Below, piece by piece: positions 52,669-60,416 of a DNA stretch of 64,000 nucleotides; the first letter of the stretch is position 1; each line of letters opens with the position of its first letter. The notes beneath the pieces are model-generated. The model saw only the letters and a program-made list of their open reading frames with translations, made no database searches and had not been told where the DNA came from. Both the position numbers and the translations under genes were made by a program. Origin of the DNA: Comamonas endophytica (lineage in GTDB: Bacteria; Pseudomonadota; Gammaproteobacteria; Burkholderiales; Burkholderiaceae_C). The stretch covers positions 372,001 through 436,000 of the forward strand of contig NZ_CP106882.1 in the NCBI RefSeq assembly GCF_023634805.2. Reading direction: 5' to 3'.

Positions 52669-53604
52669 ATGCTTGCTTCGCCCGTTCTCTCGCCGTCCTC
52701 CGCCACCGCCGCCTTGCCGCGAGACAGCGCGCAAGAACGCCTGATCGACGGGTTGCGCGCGCAGATCGATGCGCGGCTGGGCGTGCTGGTGCCAGTGGCG
52801 CACGCGCAGGAAAACCGGGTTGCGGCCGCCATGCGCTATGGCGTGCTGGCACCGGGCAAGCGCGTCAGGCCGCTGCTGATGCTGCTGGCGGCGCGCGGGT
52901 TTGGCGTGGATCCCGGCGATGTGCTCGACGCCGCCTGCGCCCTGGAAATGGTGCATGCCGCTTCGCTGTTCCTCGACGACATGCCCTGCATGGACGACGC
53001 CAAGCTGCGCCGCAACCAGCCCACGGTGCACGTTGCCTTCGGCGAAGACGTGGCCATGCTGGCAGCCGTTGCCCTGCTGGCCTCCGCATGGCGCATCACG
53101 GCAACGGCCGGCGGCATTCCGCCGCTCGTGCGCACCGACATGGTCACCGTGCTGTCGGATGCCGTGGGCATCAATGGCCTGGTCACCGGCCAATACCTCG
53201 ACCTGCATGCCACCGGCCCCGCCCGCACCACGCCGCAGATCGCGCAGACCAATCAGCAAAAGACCGGTGCGCTGTTCACCGCGGCTTTCGAACTGGCCGG
53301 CCTGGCCGCCGGCGCCAACACGCAGACCCGGGCGCTGATGCGCGAAGCCGCGGAGGCACTGGGCCAGGCATTCCAGCTGGCCGATGATCTCGCCGATGGC
53401 GAGATGGAAGCCTCGGTGCTGGGCAAGGACTGCCAGCAGGATGTGGGCAAGGCCACCCTGGTGGCGCTGGTGGGCCCCTCGAGCACACGGCGCATCCTGG
53501 CCAGGCATGTGCAGCGCGCCGAGACGCTGTTCGCCCAGGCCATGCCCGGCGATGACGCGCTGGCGCTGCTCACGCGCTCGATCTTCGCGCCGCAGCGGCG
53601 CTGA
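52669..53604 (+). CDS. crtE: Geranylgeranyl diphosphate synthase CrtE
   Basis: A 311-residue trans-isoprenyl diphosphate synthase that makes geranylgeranyl diphosphate, the precursor for CrtB. It has the PGKRVRPLL substrate loop, the first Asp-rich motif LDDMPCMDD (near residue 105) and the second QLADDLADGEM (near residue 240). The short chain-length region before the first motif fits a C20 product. It is divergent from crtX, unlike Pantoea-type clusters where crtE leads the operon. An mntA-like remnant starts immediately after its stop. Confidence 0.92.
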   Translation: MLASPVLSPSSATAALPRDSAQERLIDGLRAQIDARLGVLVPVAHAQENRVAAAMRYGVLAPGKRVRPLLMLLAARGFGVDPGDVLDAACALEMVHAASLFLDDMPCMDDAKLRRNQPTVHVAFGEDVAMLAAVALLASAWRITATAGGIPPLVRTDMVTVLSDAVGINGLVTGQYLDLHATGPARTTPQIAQTNQQKTGALFTAAFELAGLAAGANTQTRALMREAAEALGQAFQLADDLADGEMEASVLGKDCQQDVGKATLVALVGPSSTRRILARHVQRAETLFAQAMPGDDALALLTRSIFAPQRR

Positions 53605-53975
53605 GCGGCGACGCGGGGCCGCGAAGCGATCTGGATCTTGCCCTGATGACGGATGAGATGCTGGGCGCCGAGGCACTTTGGGATCTGGGCAGTGGCCTGG
53701 CCGGCATCGTGGGCTGTCCGGTGGACCTGCTGGATCTGCGCGCGGCCTCGACCGTCATGCAGTACCGGATCGTGACCACCGGGCAAAGGCTGTGGGCCAG
53801 GGACGGACAGGCCGCCCTCTACGAAAGCTTCATCCTGGGCCGCAAGACCGCGCTGGACGAAGCGCGTGCCGGGCTGCTCGAGGACATCGTGGAGCCCGTC
53901 ATCACCAGGCACCCGGGTGAATTCACGGCGTACAGCAAAGCGCTCCTGCTGAAGGATGCGGACCTTGAGGGGTAG
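53605..53975 (+). pseudogene. MntA-like nucleotidyltransferase, 5'-truncated at the crtE stop
   Basis: The frame that begins right after the crtE stop reads GDAGPRSDLDLAL, which is the second half of the nucleotidyltransferase signature GSxARGDAGPRSDLDLAL, and continues through PVDLLDLRAAS, YRIVTTGQRLW and a C-terminal helix. These match MntA antitoxins of the HepT/MntA toxin-antitoxin system. The N-terminal part, with the GS motif, is absent, and upstream codons in this frame are crtE shadow. The first in-frame ATG is 53646. No hepT follows. The fragment marks a recombination junction and is unlikely to be active. Confidence 0.75.
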
Positions 53976-55200
53976 TGCCTCCCTGGTGCCAGCCAGGGTG
54001 CGTGAACTGCAGGTCTTGCTGTTCGGGCGCCGCGCCGGCACCCTGACGCTGGCCGGGCAGCGGCTGGGTTTTCGCTACTGCGCCGAGTGGCTGGCGCAGC
54101 CCGATGCCATGGCGCTGTCGCTCTCGCTGCCGCTGCAGGCGCAGCCCTTCGACGATCATCAGGCGCGCCCCTTCTTCGCCGGCCTGCTGGCGCAGGTGAC
54201 CGCGCGGAACGATTTCGCGCGGCTCGCGCACCCGGGCAGCGAATGCGCCGGCGCCGTGCGCTTTCTCGGGGCGGGCCAGGAGCTGCCCGCAGCACAAGCC
54301 CATGCGGTTCGATGGCTGGGCGACGCGGAGGTGCTCGACCTGCTGGAGGATCGACCGATGCGGGGCGGCACGCAGACATTGCGGCGGGCGCTGGCGGGTG
54401 CGCCGGACAGGTTGCCGGTGGTGTTCGACGGTGCCCGCATCGGGCTGCCGCTCGGCGGCACGCCCAGCTCGCACTTCCTTCGGGCTGCCCTTCCCGGCGT
54501 GGAACACGGCGTGGCCAACGCCGCGTTCTGCACGGCACTGGCCCAGGTAATGGGGTTGCGGCCGGCGCAGACGCAGTTCCATGCGGTCCAGGGCCGGCCC
54601 TTCCTGCTGGTCGAGCGCTATGACCGGGTGGTGGATGCAGCAGGCCGGCCGCAACGCCTGCACCAGGAGGACTTCTGCCAGGCACTGGGCGTGTCGCCTG
54701 AAACCCGGTACCAGCATCAAGGCGGCCCCGGCCTGGCCCCATGTTTCGATCTGCTGCGCCGCGCGGCGCGCCCCGCCAGGCCGCAACTGCTGCGCCTGTT
54801 CGATGACGCGGTGTTCAATGCGCTGATCGGCAATCACGCGGCACATACGGGGAGCTTCTCGCTGCTGTATGCGGGCAAGGAAACGATCCTGGCGCCGTTC
54901 GACACCTTCTGGTCTGCAGCGGTGCATCCCGCGCTGGCGCCGAAGATGGCGCTGGCAATCGGCAGCCAATACGATTTCAGCCGGCTCCAGGCCCGCGACT
55001 GGGAACGGTTTGCCGACGGCACCGGCTTTTCCCGGGAGCACTCGAGAAGCCGCATTCTCGAACTGGCCGAGTCGCTGCCGCTTGCCGCGCGCAGGCTGCA
55101 TTCCGCTGCCGGACGCGTCTATTCCGGCAATGCAGTGGCCGAGCGGATTGTTGCGTTGATCACGCAGCGCTGCGCCTTGACGCGGGGCCTTCTGGGTTGA
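53956..55200 (+). CDS. HipA-like protein with degenerate kinase motifs
   Basis: A 414-residue protein with HipA N-terminal and kinase-like domains. Aligned by eye, the N-terminal part (RRAGTLTLAG, MALSLSLPL, ARPFFAGLL, ECAGAVRFLG) and the ATP-loop region (LPLGGTPSSHFLR) are recognisable. Key residues are altered: the ATP Lys position reads Arg; the catalytic-loop motif N-x-D-x-H-x-K-N reads NHAAHTGS, so the Asp, Lys and Asn are lost; and the metal-binding loop AP-x-Y-D reads APFDTF. It is therefore a probable pseudokinase or decaying gene. No hipB is adjacent. The start could be ATG 53956 or GTG 53998. Confidence 0.75.
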   Translation: MRTLRGSASLVPARVRELQVLLFGRRAGTLTLAGQRLGFRYCAEWLAQPDAMALSLSLPLQAQPFDDHQARPFFAGLLAQVTARNDFARLAHPGSECAGAVRFLGAGQELPAAQAHAVRWLGDAEVLDLLEDRPMRGGTQTLRRALAGAPDRLPVVFDGARIGLPLGGTPSSHFLRAALPGVEHGVANAAFCTALAQVMGLRPAQTQFHAVQGRPFLLVERYDRVVDAAGRPQRLHQEDFCQALGVSPETRYQHQGGPGLAPCFDLLRRAARPARPQLLRLFDDAVFNALIGNHAAHTGSFSLLYAGKETILAPFDTFWSAAVHPALAPKMALAIGSQYDFSRLQARDWERFADGTGFSREHSRSRILELAESLPLAARRLHSAAGRVYSGNAVAERIVALITQRCALTRGLLG

Positions 55201-55251
55201 GCGCATGCGGGTTCGGGGTCCATGGCTGCGAGTGCGGCGACGTTTCTGGAT

Positions 55252-55740
55252 CTAGGCTTCACGAAGCAATACCTTGCCGCTGAGCAAGGTGAGCCTGGCT
55301 CTGGCCCCGTCGATCCCGGCAGGCTTGCCATGGTCGCGTAGATGCAGGCTCACGCCGGTGGCGCTGGCCACCAGCTCGAAATCCAGGTCACGGCCACCGG
55401 ATGCAGGATCTCGGTGCCCGGACGCTCGGCCTCGGGCAGCAGCGGCGCCAGCGCGAAGGCCGTCACCAGTGCCGTCATGAGCGCCGGACTCAACCGCTCC
55501 AGCGAGCCGCGCACGATCATCGCGGCGTCGAAGTTCTCGCCCTCGAAGCGCATCAGGTTGATGCAGTGGCTCACCTTCAGGAGGCCGTTGCGCACCGGGA
55601 TGCCGGCCAGGGTGATGAAACCCACCAGCGCCGCCCCGACAGCGGCTGCCCCGACAGGGCCAGGCCCAGCACCGCGCCCACCAGGGCCAGCGCCACGCGC
55701 TTGCCGTCATCGAGGTGGTACAGGGCAGCGGCCCCGGAAT
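55252..55740 (-). pseudogene. Remnant of an RND efflux permease fused by deletion to an adaptor-like fragment
   Basis: On the minus strand, one frame reads ALALVGAVLGLALSGQPLS (about 55700-55640), typical of CusA/CzcA-type RND transporters. It then shifts to a second frame with GFITLAGIPVRNGLL, RGSLERLSPALMTAL and GTEILHPVAV (55625-55385), the following RND segment. Just after this the homology jumps, in a third frame register, to FELVASATGVSLHL (to 55260), resembling a periplasmic adaptor N-terminus. At least two frameshifts and one internal deletion are needed. It is a scar of a former metal-efflux locus. Confidence 0.65.
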
Positions 55741-55893
55741 CGGAGGATATGCATTGCCAGGCGGCACGTATCGAGCAGGAATTTTCCCGGACCGGGAACT
55801 TGCCAATAGATTTCGTTACACAGCATTAGGTAATTCGATAGCTTTTATAAATATACGATCTTGTTTCACCCATGTCATCGAAAAGATCTCCTC
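55741..55893. other. AT-richer intergenic region upstream of the ankyrin gene
   Basis: About 150 bases, AT-rich around 55811-55870. It includes TTCG pairs at 55812 and 55834 spaced by 18 bases and a TATAAATAT stretch near 55846 that may act as a -10 region for the ankyrin gene. No open reading frame. Confidence 0.4.
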
Positions 55894-57666
55894 ATGCATG
55901 TTCAGCCAAGACCCCATCCATATTTCAGTGGGCCTGCGCAGGTAGATGCCCGTTCTGCCGGTGATGCCGCTGCACCCGCCGCACCCGCCGCACCCGCTGC
56001 ACTCGCCGCATCCGCCGCATCCGCCGCATCCGCCGCATCCGCCGCATCCGCTGCATCCGCCGCATCCGCCGCATACCAAATGTCACATGCCGGATTTCGG
56101 CAATCCCATGTCGCCTGGATAAACGCCATGGCGGCACGGGGGGAGAGTGCCGCTGCCATTGCCACCCTCGCTTCTGCCGCCGCTACCGCGTCCACTCCTG
56201 CCATGCTGAATTACTGCCTTGAGCTTGTCGAGGTAGCCAGGCAAGCCGAGGCCACCCGGATGCTCGCCGTGCCGGTGCGCAGTGAGGGAGCGGCTGCGGC
56301 TGCCATGGCATATCCGGATCATCCCAGCCATCCGCATCAGGCATCCGGACAAGCCGGGATGATTTGGATGAATGCCATGCCAGCCCGCGGTGAGAGAGCT
56401 GGCGCGCCTGTTTCAAGCCCGGGTCACCCCGGTGATCTCCCACGGCAAGACATCCAGGCCGTCATTGCCCGGATGGCAGCGACGCATACCCAGCGTGCAG
56501 ATTCGACCGGAGGAATCACTGCGCTTTTATCGAGGCGAATTTCCTCCAGTGAATTTCTCGATACCGCCACGGATGGCGAGATCTCCCAGTTGATGAAGAT
56601 GTCGTCATGCGGTCGTTATCTCGACGATCTCGACCCTGCGGCCGATCCCGGCTGGGCTGGCGTTTTCTTCGGGGTGCAATACAGGCGTGCTGATTGTCTC
56701 GGTACGCTTCTCGCGGGCGATCCGGAACTCGGCCTTGTCCAGGAGGGGCATGGGCTGTCCCCTTCGCAAGCCGCAACGAGGGCGAATGCCGTCACGCGCT
56801 CCGGTTTCACGGCGTTGATGCTGGCTGCGAGGAACGGCGCTTCCGACATGGTGGAATTGTTGCTGAAAGCCGGGGCAGAAGTGGATGCCGTGGATGCGGC
56901 GGGTAGCAATGCGCTGATGTGGGCCACTTCTTCTGGCAGCCACGCGGCCGTGTCGGCGCTGCTGAAGGCTCGTCCGGCGTTCAATCGCATCAATGCTGCG
57001 GGTGACACTGCGTTGATGGTGGCAGCCCATAGCGGAGATTTGCCAATGGTCAAATTGCTGGCGGGCGCAGGAGAATTTATCGATGCCAATCTGTTCAGGA
57101 TCATTCGGGAGAGAAGCTACTCCTTGAAAACCGTGAATGTGTTGCTGCAAGCTGGAGCCAACCCGAATACGGCAGTGGACGGACGGTCGCTGCTGATGAT
57201 GGCGGCGCAAGGCGGCGACACGCTGCTGATGGGCGCTTTGCTCACGGCCGGAGCACAGCTCGCTCCCGCCGCCCTGGCTTTTCTCTCCGGCCCGACGGCG
57301 GCCCCTGGAGATGGCCTGGCTTCGCCGGGTTCCAGCGCATGCGGGCATCCTGCCCGACATGCCCCTGCCGCCGTGCCAAACGCATTGCCACACGCCCCGG
57401 CGCAGGCATATGCCGTCCCGGCCGCTGGCCATGCCGCAGCATCGAGCGCAGGCGCCCAAGCCGCAGCATGGGACCCCGCCTTCGCATCGCATGGCGCCGG
57501 CAGGCAGATGCTGGTTCATCCAGGCAATGGCATTGCCATCGATGCAACTTTCCAGCCGGCAGGAGCCAGCGCGCGCGGCAACGGCGTCGAGGCTGCGGTG
57601 CCGCCAGCGTCTCGCCCGGAAGCCCCCCAAAGCCTGGAAGACATCGCAAACGCCTTTCTGGCCTGA
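55894..57666 (+). CDS. Ankyrin-repeat protein with N-terminal low-complexity tract
   Basis: A 590-residue protein (start ATG 55894; a TTG at 55861 is in frame). The N-terminus is an Ala/Pro/Ser low-complexity tract encoded by 9-nt repeats (about residues 25-60). A motif of form W-x-N-A-M-x-A-R-G-E occurs twice, as [13 protein letters not shown] and [13 protein letters not shown]. Residues about 300-470 contain four to five ankyrin repeats ([68 protein letters not shown]). An Ala-rich linker and [11 protein letters not shown] finish the protein. No signal peptide. Composition differs from housekeeping genes. Ankyrin proteins mediate protein-protein contact and include host-directed effectors; the role here is open. 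Confidence 0.75.
   Translation: MHVQPRPHPYFSGPAQVDARSAGDAAAPAAPAAPAALAASAASAASAASAASAASAASAAYQMSHAGFRQSHVAWINAMAARGESAAAIATLASAAATASTPAMLNYCLELVEVARQAEATRMLAVPVRSEGAAAAAMAYPDHPSHPHQASGQAGMIWMNAMPARGERAGAPVSSPGHPGDLPRQDIQAVIARMAATHTQRADSTGGITALLSRRISSSEFLDTATDGEISQLMKMSSCGRYLDDLDPAADPGWAGVFFGVQYRRADCLGTLLAGDPELGLVQEGHGLSPSQAATRANAVTRSGFTALMLAARNGASDMVELLLKAGAEVDAVDAAGSNALMWATSSGSHAAVSALLKARPAFNRINAAGDTALMVAAHSGDLPMVKLLAGAGEFIDANLFRIIRERSYSLKTVNVLLQAGANPNTAVDGRSLLMMAAQGGDTLLMGALLTAGAQLAPAALAFLSGPTAAPGDGLASPGSSACGHPARHAPAAVPNALPHAPAQAYAVPAAGHAAASSAGAQAAAWDPAFASHGAGRQMLVHPGNGIAIDATFQPAGASARGNGVEAAVPPASRPEAPQSLEDIANAFLA
55965..56075. repeat. 9-nt tandem repeat (gccgcatcc-type) inside the ankyrin gene
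   Basis: About eleven head-to-tail copies of a 9-base unit, GCCGCACCC changing to GCCGCATCC, with a few CTG variants. It codes for Pro-Ala-Ala then Ser-Ala-Ala triplets. Copy-number changes keep the frame, so length can vary without inactivating the protein. Confidence 0.9.
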
Positions 57667-57879
57667 AAATCGCATCCGACCGGAGAGATGGATGCCCTGG
57701 GCGCTGCGCCGAGGACGGCCGCACGCTGTGTCTTGGAGATGCACCGGCAGCTGGTGATCGATCAGGAACGCCGAACTGCCGGCCGCGCGGATCGGGCACA
57801 TCCCTCCCGATTCCGGGTACGGATACGCCGGTTTCGCCTGCGGCGGATGCCTGCCCGCCCAAGCCAGTCCCCGGGCACC
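57667..57879. other. Intergenic region between convergent ankyrin and hppD genes
   Basis: About 210 bases with no supported gene. Only short GC-rich inverted segments are seen and no clear terminator stands out. Confidence 0.4.
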
Positions 57880-58968
57880 TCAGCTTGGCTCGGCCTGCAG
57901 CACGCCGCGCTCGATCTGGTCGCGCTCGAGCGACTGGAACAGCGCCTTGAAATTGCCTTCGCCAAAGCCCTCGCGGTAGTCGCCCTTGCGCTGGATGAAC
58001 TCGAAGAAGACCGGGCCGAACACCGTACCCGAGAAGATCTGCAGCAGCAGGCGCCGGCTGCCATCCTCCGTGGTGCCGTCCAGCAGGATGCCGCGCGCCT
58101 GCAGCTGCGCGGGGTCCTCGCCATGGTTGGGCAGGCGCTCTTCGAGCATCCGGTAATAGGCGTCGGGCGGCGCCTTCATCAGCGGCACGCCGGCCTGGGC
58201 CAGGCGGTCGACGCTGTCCAGCAGATTCTCGCTGAGCAGCGCGATGTGCTGGATGCCTTCGCCGTTGAAGGCCATCAGGTATTCCTCGATCTGGCCCGAA
58301 CCCTTGGCCGATTCCTCGTTCAGCGGAATGCGGATCATGCCGTCCGGCGCCGTCATTGCCTTGGAGGTCAGCCCGGTGTACTCGCCCTTGATGTCGAAAT
58401 AGCGGATCTCGCGGAAATTGAACAGCCGCTCGTAGAAGTCGGCCCAGAACGCCATGCGCCCGCGATAGACGTTGTGGGTCAGGTGGTCGATGACCTTGAA
58501 GCCATGGCCGACCGGATGGCGGTCCACGCCCTCGATGAACTCGAAATCGATGTCGTAGATCGACTTGCCCTCCTCGAAGCGGTCGATGAGGTACAGCGGC
58601 GCGCCGCCGATGCCCTTGATCGCCGGCAGGCGCAGCTCCATCGGCCCGGTGGGAATCTCCATCGGCTGCGCGCCCAGCTCCAGCGCGCGCGCATAGGCCC
58701 GGTGCGAATCCTTGACGCGAAACGCCATGCCGCAGGGCGATGGCCCGTGCTCGGCAGCGAAATAGGCGGCCGCGCTGCGCGGCTCCTCGTTGACGATGAA
58801 GTTGATGTCGCCCTGGCGGTACAGCGTCACGTTCTTCGAGCGGTGCTTTGCCACCTTGGTGAAGCCCATGGCTTCGAACACGGGCTGCAGCACGCCTGGC
58901 TGGGGCGAGGCAAATTCAACGAACTCGAAACCCATCAGTTCCATGGGATTGTCAAAAAGATCGGCCAT
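57880..58968 (-). CDS. hppD: 4-hydroxyphenylpyruvate dioxygenase
   Basis: A 362-residue Fe(II) dioxygenase converting 4-hydroxyphenylpyruvate to homogentisate in tyrosine degradation. Metal-ligand His residues are visible in [10 protein letters not shown] and [10 protein letters not shown], and the Glu in [10 protein letters not shown]. The C-terminal gating-helix region [15 protein letters not shown] is present. The start ATG at 58968 (MADLFDNP) follows GGAGACTGAT; an in-frame ATG at 58980 is possible. No hmgA or other tyrosine-catabolic genes are in the window. Confidence 0.94.
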   Translation of the reverse strand: MADLFDNPMELMGFEFVEFASPQPGVLQPVFEAMGFTKVAKHRSKNVTLYRQGDINFIVNEEPRSAAAYFAAEHGPSPCGMAFRVKDSHRAYARALELGAQPMEIPTGPMELRLPAIKGIGGAPLYLIDRFEEGKSIYDIDFEFIEGVDRHPVGHGFKVIDHLTHNVYRGRMAFWADFYERLFNFREIRYFDIKGEYTGLTSKAMTAPDGMIRIPLNEESAKGSGQIEEYLMAFNGEGIQHIALLSENLLDSVDRLAQAGVPLMKAPPDAYYRMLEERLPNHGEDPAQLQARGILLDGTTEDGSRRLLLQIFSGTVFGPVFFEFIQRKGDYREGFGEGNFKALFQSLERDQIERGVLQAEPS

Positions 58969-59507
58969 ATCAGTCTCCATTCCAGTGAAATGCCGGGCTG
59001 CGCGCCCGGCGTGAATCCAAGCCCCATGCGGCTTGCGCCTGCATCCCCGCGCTGCATGCCGGCGGCAAGGCACAAGGCATCCGCCAGGCCATTTTCGGCA
59101 CTGCGGTCCAGGCCCGCAATCTGCTTCTCGTTCTGCGCGCGCCCCTCCCGGGCGGGCACGCCCGCCATCGGCTGGTTCCTTCGGGCCTCCTTGCCTCGCG
59201 CGGCCAGCAAATCAGGCCGCCGCCGATGTCGCGCCGCCCGGCAATCCACCCGGGCCAGGCATTCCTTGTCAGCAAGGCGCAGTTTAGGCAGCGCTCGAAG
59301 ATACCGGAAGCGATTGTTTTTCTCGTTTATCGTTCAGGCCATGGCCATTGGCTGATCCGCATCAGCAGCAGCAGCTCGCCCACAACCTGCGGCGGGCACC
59401 GGCCAACGGATCGCTGCTCGCACCGATAATCATTGCCGTCCTGCCGCGATGGTGGCTGGCCAGGTCCCAAGCGTCCAAAGCGCGGCGCACGACGGTGGAT
59501 AGAACAG
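58969..59507. other. Long intergenic region between hppD and the TauE-like gene
   Basis: About 540 bases between divergent genes. Frames present lack start signals and family motifs. An AT-rich patch at 59311-59336 about 340 bases upstream of hppD could hold promoters. No RNA gene or repeat was recognised. Confidence 0.4.
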
Positions 59508-60284
59508 ATGCCTCCCTTGTTTGAACAGTCGATGCCGGCAAGCCCAGCCACGCATCTGGTCTTTTTGCTTTTCGTGGCTTTCGCCGTCTATGTGCAAAGC
59601 CTCACGGGCTTTGCGCTGTCGCTGGTGCTGCTCGGGCTGGTGGGGCTCACCCACCTGTTCCCGCTGCCGGATGCCGTGAACGCGGTGTCCTTTCTCACCG
59701 TCATGAACGCTGCGATGTTTCTCTACCGCCGGCGTCCGGTGCGGATCGAGCCGGCGATGAGGATTGCGGTGGCTTCGAGCATGGCCGGGTCGTTCATTGG
59801 AATGGGGATATTGGTCTATCTTGCGGCCAATGCGATGCACCTGCTCAGGGCCCTGCTGGGGCTGATCATCATCGGCTGCGCACTGCTGCTCTGGCGCATG
59901 GCCGAGCCCCGGCAGGACACCTCCCCGCCGCGCGTCTTTGCCGGCGTGGGGCTGCTGTCGGGCGTGCTCGGAGGGCTTTTCTCGGCAGCCGGGCCTCCGC
60001 TCGTCTACGTGGTGTACCGCCAGCCATGGCCGCTCGCGCGCATCCAGGAAGCGCTGATCTTCAGCTTCGGCGTGGGCGCCCTGCTGCGCCTGGCGGTGCT
60101 GGGCCTGGGCGGCCAGATCAGCGTGCAGTCGCTGCTGCTGGCAGCCCAGGCCATTCCGGTGGTCCTGCTGGTCACGGCTTTGTCGGCGAACCGCAAGCTG
60201 CCGGTTTCGCGCGCGATCCTGCAGCGCATCGTCTGCGGGCTTTTGCTTTGTGCCGGCTTCGGCATGTTGGTCCGGGCAGTCTGA
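59508..60284 (+). CDS. Sulfite exporter TauE/SafE family membrane protein
   Basis: A 258-residue inner-membrane protein with about seven to eight helices, of the TauE/SafE (DUF81) family. The first repeat starts VYVQSLTGFALSLVLLGLVGL and the second has GLLSGVLGGLFSAAGPPLVYVVY, the paired motifs of this family. Members export sulfite, sulfoacetate or other organic anions. Starts at 59508 or 59532 are both possible. The substrate is unknown, and no sulfur-metabolism gene is nearby. Confidence 0.85.
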   Translation: MPPLFEQSMPASPATHLVFLLFVAFAVYVQSLTGFALSLVLLGLVGLTHLFPLPDAVNAVSFLTVMNAAMFLYRRRPVRIEPAMRIAVASSMAGSFIGMGILVYLAANAMHLLRALLGLIIIGCALLLWRMAEPRQDTSPPRVFAGVGLLSGVLGGLFSAAGPPLVYVVYRQPWPLARIQEALIFSFGVGALLRLAVLGLGGQISVQSLLLAAQAIPVVLLVTALSANRKLPVSRAILQRIVCGLLLCAGFGMLVRAV

Positions 60285-60416
60285 AGAAGCACTTGCGGGG
60301 CGGTGTAAGTGCAAACGTGGATGGACCGCGCAGTATCCCCTCCAGACACTGTCGAGCAGGTTGACCTGCATTGCAACCTGCCCCACGACCCGCGATCTTC
60401 CACACAAGGAGACAAC

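Noticed and set aside
55812..55837. Possible PIP/hrpII box (TTCG ... TTCG) before the ankyrin gene
   Set aside because: The spacing is 18 bases rather than the required 16, no second box was seen at the other orphan gene, and no type III secretion genes are in the window.
55965..56075. Short regular repeats resembling a CRISPR array
   Set aside because: The unit is 9 bases with no unique spacers and lies inside a coding frame, so it is a coding minisatellite.
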